A DNA stretch of 64,000 nucleotides from UBA7672 sp036733305 (GTDB lineage: Bacteria > Pseudomonadota > Alphaproteobacteria > Caulobacterales > Hyphomonadaceae): NCBI GenBank assembly GCA_036733305.1, contig DAINAT010000001.1:62001-126000 (forward strand), in the 5' to 3' direction. A program made the position numbers and the translations under genes. The notes beneath the pieces were generated by a model. It saw only the letters and a list, made by a program, of their open reading frames with translations, had not been told where the DNA came from and did no database searches. This document shows positions 43,101 to 51,834 of the stretch, piece by piece; within the stretch, counting starts at the first letter, position 1; each line of letters starts with the position of its first letter.

Positions 43101-45487
43101 AGGCCGCCGACAGCCGTGGAGGTGAGCGCCGCCATCTGCGCGGAAGAGAGATTGGCGAGTTGATCGGAGGTAAAGCCGCCGAACTGCGCCCCGGTGAATG
43201 CCGCAACCTGCGTTGCCGTGAGCGCTGCCATCTGCGTGGTGGCCAGCAACCCGATATCGCTAGCCGTCAGGCCCTTCACCTGCGTGGTCGTCAGCGTGGC
43301 GATCTGCGTTTCAGAAAGAGCAGCCAGCTGGGTTTCGCCAAAGCCGCCAATCTGCGTTGCCGTCAGCGCTGCTAGCTGGCCGGTCGTAAGATGCGCGATG
43401 TCACGGGCTTCGAGGCCGGAAATCCCGGTCGCGCTCAGGCTCGCCATTTGTGTGACCGAGAGCGTCCCAATCTGCGCGTCCGTCATAGCCGTGATCTGGT
43501 CGGCGCTCAATGCGCGCAGCTGCACGGTCGTGAAGGAAGACAGCTGTGTCGTTGTGATTGCGGCGATCTGGTCTCCCGTCAGCGAGCTGAGGCTCGCGCC
43601 GGCCAGCGAACGCAGTTGCGTTGTCGACAGGCTGGCGAACTGTTCCGCCCCGAGCGCGCCCACTTGCGTGGCGTTCAGCGCAAGCATCTGTGTCGTGCTG
43701 AATCCCGAAATCTGCGTGCTGGTCAGCGCGCCGATTGCCGTGCTGGACAGAACGCCGACCTGCGTTGTCACCAGTGAGCCCAGCTGGGTCGACGACAGCG
43801 CTGCAATCTGTTGCTCGCTCAGTGCGTTGACTTGGGATGTCGTCAGTACCGACATCTGCGTCGTGCGCAGCAGGCCGATCTGCGTGGTCGTCAGCCCCTC
43901 GATTTCGGAAATGGGAATGGCGCGTATCTGCGTCGCAGTCAGCGCAGCGAGCTGGTCGTTCGACAGCGCTGCGAACTGGCCGCTCGACAGGCCGCCAACG
44001 CCGATGCCCTTGATCTGGGCGACCGTCAGCGCCGACAGCTGCTCTGTGCCGATGGACGCAAGCTGGGTCGAAGTCAGCGCGGCAAGTCCGGTGGAGCTGA
44101 ACGCCGACCATTGTGTGGTCGAGAACGAGGAAATTTGCGTCAGGTCCAGACCCTGGATCTGCGCAGACGACAGTGCGCCGATCTGAGTCGACTGCAACGC
44201 CTGGAGTTGCGTTACCGAGAAACCGTTGATGCTGGTTGCGTTCAGCAGCCTCACCTGCGTCGTCGACAGCGCGTTCAGTTGCGTCGTGTCGAGAGCGGCT
44301 GCTTGTGTCGAGCTGATCGCCCCGAGTTCTTCAACGCCGAGGCTCGCGATCTGGCTGGTGGTCAGCGCCTGGATCTGCGTGTCGGACAGCTGACGCACCT
44401 GCGTTGCGGTCAGGCCGGTGATCTGTGTCGCGACTATCGCGCCGATCTGGTCAGTTGTGAGCGAGTTGATCTGGGTCGTGTTGAAGCCGCCGATCTGGCT
44501 GGCCGTCAGCGAGCTGAATTGCGTCGTCGAGAGCGACAGGACCTGTTCGGTCGACAGCGCGGACAATTGCGCCGCCGTAACCGACCTCATCTGGGCGGGA
44601 GATATCAAACCTAGCTGGGTTGTCGTGAGGCCTGAGAACTGCGTGTTCGTCATCGCTGCAATCTCGACCGGCAGCAGCGCCGCCATGCGGGTAGCATCCA
44701 GCGACTGGATCTGCGTCGCCGTGAAGCCCTTCACCTGCGCTGCGTTCAGCGCCGTGAACTGCGTGATCGACAACGCATCCCATTGCGATGTCGCAAGGCC
44801 GCTGATCGCCGCCGAGCTGAGCCCGACGATCTGCGCCGTCGAGAAGCCATTGAGCTGCTCGGTCGTAAGACCCTGAACCTGCAAGGCAGTCATTGCGGCG
44901 ATCTGGGTCTGCTGGAAGGCTGCGGTCTGCGTGGTGCTCAGTTGTGAAATCTGCGTCTGCGTCAACGCTTTGACCTGCGCGGCGACGAGCGCGGAAATCT
45001 GTGTCGGTGCAAAGGCGGCGAGCTGTTCGGTCGACAGCGCGCTGATTTCTCCCGCCGTGAAGCCCTTGATCTGGGCTGGCGTCATCGCGCTGATCTGCGT
45101 CGGCGTAAGGGCGCCCAGCTGCGTGGTGGAAAGCGCGGCGAAGTCGACAGCTTCAAGCGCGCGGATCTGCGTCGTGGTCAGGGCGGCGATGTCTTCGGGA
45201 TCGAGCGAGGCAAACTGCGCCGACGACAGCGCGAACAGCTGCGCCGCCGTGAACGACATCTGGCTCGGCAACAGCGCCTGGATCTGCGCGCGCGAGAGAG
45301 AGGCGACCTGACGGGTCGACAGCTGCGAGATCTGCGTGCCGCTGAACTGCGTCATCTGCGAGGTCGTGAGGGCGGTCGCCTGTACGGTCGACATGGCCGC
45401 GAGATCGGTTCGCGTGAGCGACTCGATCGTCTCGCGCGACATCGACGCGATCTGCGCCAAGTTGTAGCTCGTGATGAAGGAAACCAC
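40151..45487 (-). CDS. Giant octapeptide-repeat protein (1778 aa)
   Basis: Almost every residue belongs to a repeat of eight: small residue, Leu/Phe, Ser/Thr, x, Thr/x, Gln, Ile/Val/Leu, x. Examples are ALSTTQIA, GLTADQIT and SFSVTALE; about 220 copies run end to end. The register slips only rarely: a ten-residue insert with SPDFPASW, a GIGVG insert, and a short NLPAWVG unit. The unit is 24 bp, yet DNA copies are well diverged and no stop interrupts 5.3 kb, so the reading frame is selected. No signal peptide, transmembrane helix, Cys cluster or RTX motif is seen. The start is GTG 45487, with GAGGGG eight bases upstream. A regular solenoid fold is likely; secretion and function are unknown. 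Similar Thr/Gln-rich repeats occur in other alphaproteobacterial proteins of unknown role. Confidence 0.85.
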   Translation of the reverse strand: MVSFITSYNLAQIASMSRETIESLTRTDLAAMSTVQATALTTSQMTQFSGTQISQLSTRQVASLSRAQIQALLPSQMSFTAAQLFALSSAQFASLDPEDIAALTTTQIRALEAVDFAALSTTQLGALTPTQISAMTPAQIKGFTAGEISALSTEQLAAFAPTQISALVAAQVKALTQTQISQLSTTQTAAFQQTQIAAMTALQVQGLTTEQLNGFSTAQIVGLSSAAISGLATSQWDALSITQFTALNAAQVKGFTATQIQSLDATRMAALLPVEIAAMTNTQFSGLTTTQLGLISPAQMRSVTAAQLSALSTEQVLSLSTTQFSSLTASQIGGFNTTQINSLTTDQIGAIVATQITGLTATQVRQLSDTQIQALTTSQIASLGVEELGAISSTQAAALDTTQLNALSTTQVRLLNATSINGFSVTQLQALQSTQIGALSSAQIQGLDLTQISSFSTTQWSAFSSTGLAALTSTQLASIGTEQLSALTVAQIKGIGVGGLSSGQFAALSNDQLAALTATQIRAIPISEIEGLTTTQIGLLRTTQMSVLTTSQVNALSEQQIAALSSTQLGSLVTTQVGVLSSTAIGALTSTQISGFSTTQMLALNATQVGALGAEQFASLSTTQLRSLAGASLSSLTGDQIAAITTTQLSSFTTVQLRALSADQITAMTDAQIGTLSVTQMASLSATGISGLEARDIAHLTTGQLAALTATQIGGFGETQLAALSETQIATLTTTQVKGLTASDIGLLATTQMAALTATQVAAFTGAQFGGFTSDQLANLSSAQMAALTSTAVGGLTAQQIGAFGSDAIAGLTTTQIRGLSATGISGLSTEQVADLATTQLAALSGVQLRGFGADALAAFTTEQIAALNATQIGSFSVTALEGLSTESIAALTRTQIGGLAFTQLAALNETQVGALSGSQLSNLNSTQLRSLNGTSISALTTTQISGLSITQIGSFASTQMASLTGSQLTALTSTQLGAMTSTMLSGLSATQMAELSTTQIAGLNTTQVKGLASASIAALTTEQVAALTTTQIGAFTSVQLKGLTADQITGMTADQVNKLSVAQLNSLSATAIHGFEQEDIQNLATTRLAGLAGTQIGALSEQQIAALSTTQLANLSTSQIAGLSGTQVATLTISQLAALKPTQIAALSTTAVAGLTTTEIAALSGNQFAALSSNQIAALSETQAAAFSATQTAALSATQLSRLSASAIAALGETAIASFTTTQIRSLKATQLSELTTTAIQALNVTQADALTISGVGGFNATQIGALSTSQLATFTNSEIAALSVTGVAGMTAAQVEALSASQLAAMTSAQISSLATSALPGLTLARMLALTTTQMGGFTATQIPEIDANHLGLLSTSQLRSLSTSAVSGLTATNIDYFTTTQIQALYTSQISALSTTTIQALDPAQINAFNSAQFSSLTSTQIGVLTAKQASSLTATQFNALSATQLSGIGETQISNISATLLSGLSTTKLAALSTSAVSGFTATQAAALSTTQFSSLGATKVAALSSTAASALSAGALGTLTTTQLASPDFPASWAAALTSTQLNGLSTSQIGAMSATLISGLTPDQLGAMTVSAFATLSSTQIGALSPTAITGMTGDQVDQLTLTQLSGLKSAQIGALTTTDIGHLDTGDIAAMTATQLAGLVRVQLRTLTETQIGAFSTTQIAALSGEQIGSLSSTRLSGFTPAQFSTLTSTQIGALTSAQLSNLPAWVGTFTPLQLSGLTSTQISGISTTAIGALSVTQIDALTPTQISGFTPDQLTSLTQEQKDAILRAIS

Positions 45488-45613
45488 GGTCTAGCCCCTC
45501 TCGCGGCCCTGCGGCCGTTTGACTGACACCGCGCACACGCGCGTTGCGCGCGAGACCTCGCAAGACCCGGGCCAACAAATTAACCAAGAGAAATGCTGTT
45601 AAAACAAAGCACT

Positions 45614-45639
45614 GGGCCGGTCTCTTGCGAGCCCGGCCC
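45614..45639 (-). terminator. Terminator candidate after the RND pump gene
   Basis: GGGCCGG (45614-45620) pairs with CCGGCCC (45633-45639). On the minus strand it is followed by AGTGCTTTGTTTT. It separates the metal-efflux operon from the octad-repeat gene. Confidence 0.55.
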
Positions 45640-45664
45640 GGCATTATCTGCCCACCAGTCGGGC

Positions 45665-48600
45665 CTAATTGCCGGATGGGGTTCCGGCGGGTGCGGCGTC
45701 GACGGTGATAATCGCTTGCCGCCGACGTGCCTGGAAGCGCGCGGCGAGGGTCGGCAGGACGACCAGGGTCAGCAGAGTGGCTGTCACGAGACCCCCGATA
45801 ACGACAGTCGCGATCGGCTTCTGCACCTCTGCGCCGGCCCCCGTTGCAATCGCCATTGGAATGAAACCGAGGACAGCCACCAGAGCCGTGGTCAGCACGG
45901 CGCGAAGGCGGCTGAGTGCGCCTTCGATCGCCGCATCCCGAGGTGAAAGGCCAGCATCGAGATTCTGCCGGACTGCCTGCATCAGCACGAGCCCGTTAAG
46001 CGTCGCGACGCCGGAAACGGCGATGAAGCCCACCGCCGCCGAAATCGAGAACGGCATCCCGCGCAACAGAAGCGCCAGTACAGCGCCCACCAGCGCCAGC
46101 GGCACAACCGCAAACACCAGCGCCGCCTCAAGAGCGGAGCCCAGCGCCATGTACAGCAGCACGCCAATCAACAGCAGCACGACCGGCAGGATAATGCCGA
46201 GCCGGGCGCTGGCGCGTTCGAGATTCTCAAACTGCCCGCCCCAGTCCATCCATCCCCCGACAGGCGGCTGAACCTGCGCGTTGACCTTGGCCTGCGCCTC
46301 AGCAACGAAGCTGCCCAGATCGCGGCCACGCACATTGGCCTGCACAACGATGCGCCGCTTGCCGCCTTCACGGCTGATCTGGCTGGGGCCTTCAGCCGTC
46401 TCAAAGCGCGCGACGGCTGACAGGGGAACAGTGCGTCCCCCCGCCTCGACCGTCTCGCGCATGACAGGCAGCTGCTGCATCACTGCTGGGTCGTTGCGCA
46501 CGGTGTCGTCCAGGCGAACGACAACATCGAAGCGCCTGTCGCCTTCCAGCACGATACCCGCTTCGCGTCCGCCCAGCCCAATGGCAAGTGCGTCAGCCGC
46601 ATCGCTGGCATGAACGCCTTGAGCTGCGGCAGCCGTGCGATCGACAACCGCGGTAATCGTCGGCTGCCCTGTGACCTGCTCGACACGAACATCCGCTGCG
46701 CCTGGAATGCTGCGAAGCACCTCCGCCACCTTGGCCGCCGTGGCGCCCATGGTCTCGAAATCATCGCCATAGATCTTCACAGCCACATCGGAGCGTATGC
46801 CCGCGATCAGCTCGTTGAAGCGCATCTGGATCGGCTGCGTGAACTCATAGCTGTTGCCCAGCAACTTCCCAAGTTCGGCTTCCATGCGGCTCACCAGCTC
46901 TGCCTTGGGCAGGCGAGGGTCAGGCCACGCATCGCGCGGCTTCAGCATCACGAACGTATCCGAGATATTCGGCGGCATCGGGTCGGATGCGACTTCCGCC
47001 GTGCCGGTGCGCGTGAACACAAGGTCCACCTCAGGCATGGCCTTCAGCGTGTCCTCTACGCGGAACTGCATCGCCTGGCTCTGTTCCAGTGACGTGGAAG
47101 GAACGCGCAATGCCTGCACCAGCAGGTCGCCCTCATCCAGCGTCGGCAGGAACTCGCGACCTAGCGTGAAGAAGCTCAGCAGCCCCGCGATGGACGCGAT
47201 GATTGCGCCGGTGATGATCGTCACCGGGCGTTTCACGCTCCAGCGCAGCAGAGGCTCGAACACCGATCGTGCGGCCTTCTCGACGCGCGTTTCGTGATGC
47301 GCCTTGGACGCCTTCAGGAATAGCGCGGCCATAGCCGGAACAAGTGTGAACGACAGGATGAAGGCTCCGCCGAGAGCAAACATCACGGTCGCAGCGAGCG
47401 GCGAGAACATCTTGCCCTCGACTCCCTCAAACGCCAGCAACGGTGCATAGACCAACAGAATGATTGCCTGCCCGAACGCCGCCGGCGGCGCCATTTCCCT
47501 TGCAGCAGCAGCCGCAACACCCAGCCGCTCACCCGCAGTCAGGTCTCGTGCCAGCGCCTCGCGTCTCAACCCCATGCGCCGCAGCGTGTTCTCGATCACA
47601 ACGATCGCGCCATCGACAATCAGGCCGAAATCCAGTGCGCCAAGGCTCATCAGGTTCGCGCTGATGCCGAACCGGTTCATGGCGCTCGCCGCAAACAGGA
47701 AGGACAGGGGGATGATCGCCGCCGCAATGATCGCCGCGCGCACATTGCCCAGCGTCAGGAACAACACCACCGTCACCAGCAACGCGCCGAGCAACAGGTT
47801 GTGTTCAACCGTACCGATCGTCGCTTCCACCAGCTTGGTGCGATCCAGCGCCGGCCGGACGACGACGTCTTTTGGCAGGCTCGCCTGAATTTCCTTCAAC
47901 CGATCGCCGACGCGATGCGCCACCTCACGGCTGTTCTCGCCCTGCAGCATCAACGCCGTGCCGACCACGACTTCGCGCCCGTTAGCGCTGGCAGACCCGA
48001 GACGCGGCGCGCGTCCGGCCTCCACCGTTGCGAGATCGGAAACGCGAACAACAAGCCCGCCCTCATTGAGAACCGGCGTCTGCGCCAGTTCCTCAAGGCT
48101 GCGCAGCCGCGCATCCGCGCGCACCACATAGGCTTCGCCCGCACGGCTCACATAGCCCGCGCCCGCAATCCGGTTCGCATGTTCCAGCGCCTCAACCAGC
48201 TGCACCAGGCCGACGCCGTAAGCCGCCAGCTTGGTCGGGTCCGGGTGTACGGCATATTCCTTCACATACCCGCCGAGCACATCGACACCTGCCACGCCTT
48301 TCACGCTGCGCAGTTGTGGCGCGATGATCCAGTCCTGCACCGTGCGCAGGTAGGTCGCTTTCTGCAGATCGTCCGACAGGCGCTCGCCCTCAGGCGTCAC
48401 ATAGACGGCGCCCTGCTTCGTCATCTCCGGCGAGAACTCGACCGTCCAGATGTAAACCTCGCCCAGACCTGTCACCACCGGACCTGTGGTTGGCGAAAGC
48501 CCGGCGGGAAGCTCCTGCTTCGCCGACTGCAGCCGTTCATTCACGATGTTCCGCGCGAAATAGATGTCGGTCGCATCCGTGAACACAGCCGTGATCTGCG

Positions 48601-48871
48601 AGAAGCCGTGCCGCGAGATCGAACGAGTCTCGGTCAGGCCCGGCAATCCCGCCAGCGCCGTCTCGAGCGGGAAGGTCACCTGCCGCTCGACCTCTTCGGG
48701 CCCCAGCGCAGGCGCAACAGTGTTGATCTGCACCTGACGGTTGGTGATGTCCGGCACGGCGTCGATGCGCAGATGCAGGAGTTCGTTCACACCGAATGCA
48801 GCGAACACCAGAGTGATCAGCGCAACCAGCCAGCGGCCGCGCACAGATAGATCGATGATGTGTTTCAACAT
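45665..48871 (-). CDS. czcA: Heavy-metal efflux RND pump, CzcA/CusA family
   Basis: A 1068-aa inner-membrane proton-driven antiporter. It begins MLKHIIDLSVRGRWLVALIT. It has the HME-RND signature in helix 4, LDFGLIVDGAIVVIEN with both membrane Asp residues, the family porter domain text FPLETALAGLPGLTETRSIS, and the second helix bundle VVLLLIGVLLYMALGSALEA. The D-F-G-x-I-x-D-G form is that of the divalent (Zn/Co/Cd/Ni) pumps rather than the Cu/Ag type. Only two bases separate its start from the adaptor stop, so they are co-translated. An outer-membrane factor gene is missing from the operon. Confidence 0.92.
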   Translation of the reverse strand: MLKHIIDLSVRGRWLVALITLVFAAFGVNELLHLRIDAVPDITNRQVQINTVAPALGPEEVERQVTFPLETALAGLPGLTETRSISRHGFSQITAVFTDATDIYFARNIVNERLQSAKQELPAGLSPTTGPVVTGLGEVYIWTVEFSPEMTKQGAVYVTPEGERLSDDLQKATYLRTVQDWIIAPQLRSVKGVAGVDVLGGYVKEYAVHPDPTKLAAYGVGLVQLVEALEHANRIAGAGYVSRAGEAYVVRADARLRSLEELAQTPVLNEGGLVVRVSDLATVEAGRAPRLGSASANGREVVVGTALMLQGENSREVAHRVGDRLKEIQASLPKDVVVRPALDRTKLVEATIGTVEHNLLLGALLVTVVLFLTLGNVRAAIIAAAIIPLSFLFAASAMNRFGISANLMSLGALDFGLIVDGAIVVIENTLRRMGLRREALARDLTAGERLGVAAAAAREMAPPAAFGQAIILLVYAPLLAFEGVEGKMFSPLAATVMFALGGAFILSFTLVPAMAALFLKASKAHHETRVEKAARSVFEPLLRWSVKRPVTIITGAIIASIAGLLSFFTLGREFLPTLDEGDLLVQALRVPSTSLEQSQAMQFRVEDTLKAMPEVDLVFTRTGTAEVASDPMPPNISDTFVMLKPRDAWPDPRLPKAELVSRMEAELGKLLGNSYEFTQPIQMRFNELIAGIRSDVAVKIYGDDFETMGATAAKVAEVLRSIPGAADVRVEQVTGQPTITAVVDRTAAAAQGVHASDAADALAIGLGGREAGIVLEGDRRFDVVVRLDDTVRNDPAVMQQLPVMRETVEAGGRTVPLSAVARFETAEGPSQISREGGKRRIVVQANVRGRDLGSFVAEAQAKVNAQVQPPVGGWMDWGGQFENLERASARLGIILPVVLLLIGVLLYMALGSALEAALVFAVVPLALVGAVLALLLRGMPFSISAAVGFIAVSGVATLNGLVLMQAVRQNLDAGLSPRDAAIEGALSRLRAVLTTALVAVLGFIPMAIATGAGAEVQKPIATVVIGGLVTATLLTLVVLPTLAARFQARRRQAIITVDAAPAGTPSGN

Positions 48872-48873
48872 GA

Positions 48874-50028
48874 TCAGTGCTCGTGCTCGACATTGCCCTT
48901 GGCGAGTTCCGCCTTGAGCAGGAATGCGCCTGTACCCGCGATCTGTTCGTCGCCCTTGAGGCCGCTGACGATTTCAGTGCGGCCGTTCGCTGTGCGCCCC
49001 GGCACGACGTGGCGAGCGCGGAAACCCTCGGGCTCGACCACGAAAATGGAGGGCGCTCCGTCCACCGTCTGCACCGCGTCGCTTGGCACGGTCAGCTGAT
49101 CGCCGGTTCCGCCCACAAGGCGCGCGGAGATCACCGTGCCCGGCGGAGGCGTCGGTCCCAGCGGCTTCGCGCGCACGCTGGCGCTCATGCCGGACTGGCC
49201 CGGCGCAACGCCGGTCACCACGCCCTCGATCGATTGCCCGCCCGTCCACCGCGCTTCCAGCTTCGTGCCAACCGTCACGAGCCCCAGGCTTTCCGGCGGC
49301 GCATCGAACACCAGTTCCGCCTGCGATGTATCAGACACTCGCGCGATCACCGGCCCATCGACCAGCGCCGACCCTGGCGCCACGGCCACCTCCGTCACCA
49401 CACCCTTGATCGGGCTGCGAATGGTGGCAATGCCATCGGCCGTCGGCGAACCCAGAGCAACAAACTTGCCTTCCGCCTCACGCAACTGGGCGCGCGCCAT
49501 CTCGGTAGCGGTCTGCAGGTTCTCCCAGTCCTGTCGGGGCAGAACGTCGCCTTCGAACAGACGCTGGCCGCGTTCGTAAGCCGTATCCGCATTGGCCTTC
49601 GCTACGCGGGCTGCGTCGAGCGCCGCGCGTACAGCTGCCGCCTCTGGGCTGCGCATCGTCGCGATCGGCGAGCCTTTGGCTACAGCGGTTCCCGGCGAAA
49701 CGGCCATCGTGACGATTACGCCATTCATCGGCGCGCCGATAATGCTGCTGGCGTTGGTCGCTACCGCCACGCGGCCGGGAAGCAGCAGGTCAGACCCGCC
49801 GCCACGCTCGACCCGCGCAAGGTTGACGCCCGCGGCCTGCGCGTCGGCGGGCTTCAGCGGAATGAAGCCGGCGGCTTCCTCCGCGTGCTCATCCTCATGC
49901 TCGTCCTCAGCCTGCTCTGCGGGCTCGGCAGCAGGCGGCGCAAGACTGCGCGCCACGAAGAATCCGGCGCCGGCTGCGAGCACGGCAATCGCTGCGCCCG
50001 CAAGCGCAAGGTTGCGATAACTGGTCAT
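48874..50028 (-). CDS. czcB: RND efflux periplasmic adaptor, CzcB-like
   Basis: A 384-aa membrane-fusion protein. The N-terminal anchor reads LALAGAAIAVLAAGAGFFVA, followed by a metal-binding-looking acidic/His segment (DEHEDEHAEEA). The barrel-sandwich hybrid and hairpin are visible (GVIVTMAVSPGTAVAKGSPI, then the helical ALDAARVAKANADTAYERGQ). The product ends EHEH. It links the RND pump to an outer-membrane channel. It lies directly upstream of czcA and downstream of a small exported protein gene. Confidence 0.9.
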   Translation of the reverse strand: MTSYRNLALAGAAIAVLAAGAGFFVARSLAPPAAEPAEQAEDEHEDEHAEEAAGFIPLKPADAQAAGVNLARVERGGGSDLLLPGRVAVATNASSIIGAPMNGVIVTMAVSPGTAVAKGSPIATMRSPEAAAVRAALDAARVAKANADTAYERGQRLFEGDVLPRQDWENLQTATEMARAQLREAEGKFVALGSPTADGIATIRSPIKGVVTEVAVAPGSALVDGPVIARVSDTSQAELVFDAPPESLGLVTVGTKLEARWTGGQSIEGVVTGVAPGQSGMSASVRAKPLGPTPPPGTVISARLVGGTGDQLTVPSDAVQTVDGAPSIFVVEPEGFRARHVVPGRTANGRTEIVSGLKGDEQIAGTGAFLLKAELAKGNVEHEH

Positions 50029-50134
50029 TGTCGGTTGTCTCGAACGATATGTGGAAGCATGCCCCGCACCGGTCCGGTGCAGGTACGATCGGCTCGATCA
50101 TGCGCGCAAACGGACGCAAGCGTCCGTCACGCGA

Positions 50135-50479
50135 TCAGCCGCGCGGGGGTCGTTCGAGAGTGTTGGGGGGAAGGGGCAACAGCCGCGCATCGTTAAGCGG
50201 CGCTGCCCGGTCGACCGCAAACGCCGCAAGCGAAACAGCCTTGAATGGCGAGGCTGCTTCACTGCCAACATGCACACAATGGCACGCCGCACAGACGCAG
50301 TTTTCATCGCCTGCGCTCTGGTCCGTCGCCGATATGGCGGCGTGGTCGTCGGCCGACACGGACATTTCCACGTTGCAGATACAGACAGCTTGAGCCATCG
50401 GAGCCACTGCAAAAACAGCAACGAGAAGCGCGAAAAGCGCTCCCAGCCGTCTCAGCTTTGCTCCGACCTGGTGCAACAT
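50135..50479 (-). CDS. Small exported Cys/His-rich protein, CzcI-like position
   Basis: A 114-aa protein with a signal peptide (LGALFALLVAVFAVAPMAQA) and a mature region carrying VCICN and a CVCAACHCVHVG cluster, which suggests metal binding in the periplasm. ATG 50479 is preferred to a TTG seven codons earlier. It sits 106 bp upstream of the adaptor gene in the same orientation, the place where small metal-responsive periplasmic proteins occur in Czc operons. I cannot assign it to a named family. Confidence 0.65.
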   Translation of the reverse strand: MLHQVGAKLRRLGALFALLVAVFAVAPMAQAVCICNVEMSVSADDHAAISATDQSAGDENCVCAACHCVHVGSEAASPFKAVSLAAFAVDRAAPLNDARLLPLPPNTLERPPRG

Positions 50480-50649
50480 GGCGGCAAGCCTACACCACAA
50501 AAGGTTTCAGATCGCCAAAATTCTCCAGCAAGGCGCGGCGGACAGATTAACGCAGCCGGCGCTCTCGTTGAAAAACACCTGCGAAGCCTTGCTTTCGAAA
50601 GCGAGCGATGACTAACTTTCGTTAACGGTGGGGCGAAGGGGTGTCGCGA

Positions 50650-51834
50650 ATGACGGATGCGCCTGTGGGGGAGTGGCCGGCGAAGGGATGGATTGGGCCG
50701 CGTCCAACGCGGGTTCAGTTTTCCGCCGTGATGTTCCTCGGCGTGACCGCCATCATGATCGCGGGCCTGCAACCCTTGTTGCTCGGCACGCTGGCGACTG
50801 AGGGCAGGCTGACAGCCAATCAACTTGGTCAGGCCGCAACGGCGGAACTTCTCGCCATGGGCCTCGCCGCCTTCGTTTCCGGCGCTGTTCTCAAGCCCGC
50901 CCGGCTGAAGGCAATCGGCATCGCCGCTTCGCTGACCCTTGCGGCGATAGACTTCGCAACGCCCCTGGTGGCTGGCGATACAATCACATTGATGCGCGGG
51001 CTCGCTGGTCTGCCAAGCGGCGTGCTGATGTGGATCACCATCGCGCTGATCGCCCGCACGCCAACGCCGGAGCGCTGGTCGGGCGTCTATCTCACCGTGC
51101 AGACGCTTGCCCAGTTCGTGATGGCGACCGTTCTCTCCGCCACCATCGTTCCGAGCTTCGGATCAGACGGCGGATGGGTGGCGCTCGGCGTCCTGTGCAT
51201 CGTCACCGCCATCGTCGCTCTCGCTGTTCCCGCTGACTACGCGCCGCTGCCCAGGACCGAAAGCAACAGTTCGCTGCCCGGCATCCGCGGCTGGATCGCG
51301 CTGATCGCCGCCTTCCTCTATTCCGCTTTCACCATAGGCGTCTGGGTCTACGCCGAGCCGTTATCCAGGCAATCGGGCCACGATCCAGGCGTCACGGGCG
51401 CGGCCGTCTCCATCTCGCTCGCCTGCCAGGTGGCCGGCGGCACTGCGGCGACTTTGCTGGCAGGGCGGATCAACTGGCTCTGGACGACACTCATCGCGGC
51501 GGTGATCAATGTCGGCCTGTTGATCGGCCTCTATAATCTTCCCGATCCACAGACCTTCCTCATCCTGTCCGGCGCATTCGGTTTCCTCTGGATCTTCATC
51601 CTGCCCTTCCTGGTGCCGATGGTGATCGAAGCAGACCCGACCCGCCGCGCCGCCGTGCTCATCGGCGGGGCGCAGGTGCTAGGCGGCAGCTTCGGCCCGT
51701 TCTTCGCCTCGCTTCTCGTCACCGAGGCAGACTCGCGCGGCGCCATCACGTTCGGCGGCGCATGCCTCGTTATCGCTGTCGTCCTCGCCTTCGGCCTGCA
51801 CCAGTTCAAGGCGCGGAAGGGCGCCACGTCATGA
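50650..51834 (+). CDS. MFS transporter (AraJ/Cmx-like)
   Basis: A 394-aa carrier with twelve predicted helices, among them VMFLGVTAIMIAGLQPLLLG and TAELLAMGLAAFVSGAVL. ATG 50650 follows AGGGG nine bases upstream; a GTG three codons earlier is in frame. It is the first gene of a tight plus-strand operon and overlaps the TetR gene by ATGA (51831-51834). Export of, or import of, a compound handled by the two enzymes downstream is likely. The direction is not evident. Confidence 0.83.
   Translation: MTDAPVGEWPAKGWIGPRPTRVQFSAVMFLGVTAIMIAGLQPLLLGTLATEGRLTANQLGQAATAELLAMGLAAFVSGAVLKPARLKAIGIAASLTLAAIDFATPLVAGDTITLMRGLAGLPSGVLMWITIALIARTPTPERWSGVYLTVQTLAQFVMATVLSATIVPSFGSDGGWVALGVLCIVTAIVALAVPADYAPLPRTESNSSLPGIRGWIALIAAFLYSAFTIGVWVYAEPLSRQSGHDPGVTGAAVSISLACQVAGGTAATLLAGRINWLWTTLIAAVINVGLLIGLYNLPDPQTFLILSGAFGFLWIFILPFLVPMVIEADPTRRAAVLIGGAQVLGGSFGPFFASLLVTEADSRGAITFGGACLVIAVVLAFGLHQFKARKGATS

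Noticed and set aside
41762..44186. Several long plus-strand open frames across the octad gene
   Set aside because: They repeat with the same 24-bp period as the minus-strand gene, give Arg/Cys-rich text without motifs, and have no ribosome binding sites.
40151..45487. The 24-bp DNA periodicity looked like a CRISPR or satellite array
   Set aside because: Units are contiguous, diverged and in frame without spacers; the periodicity follows the protein repeat.
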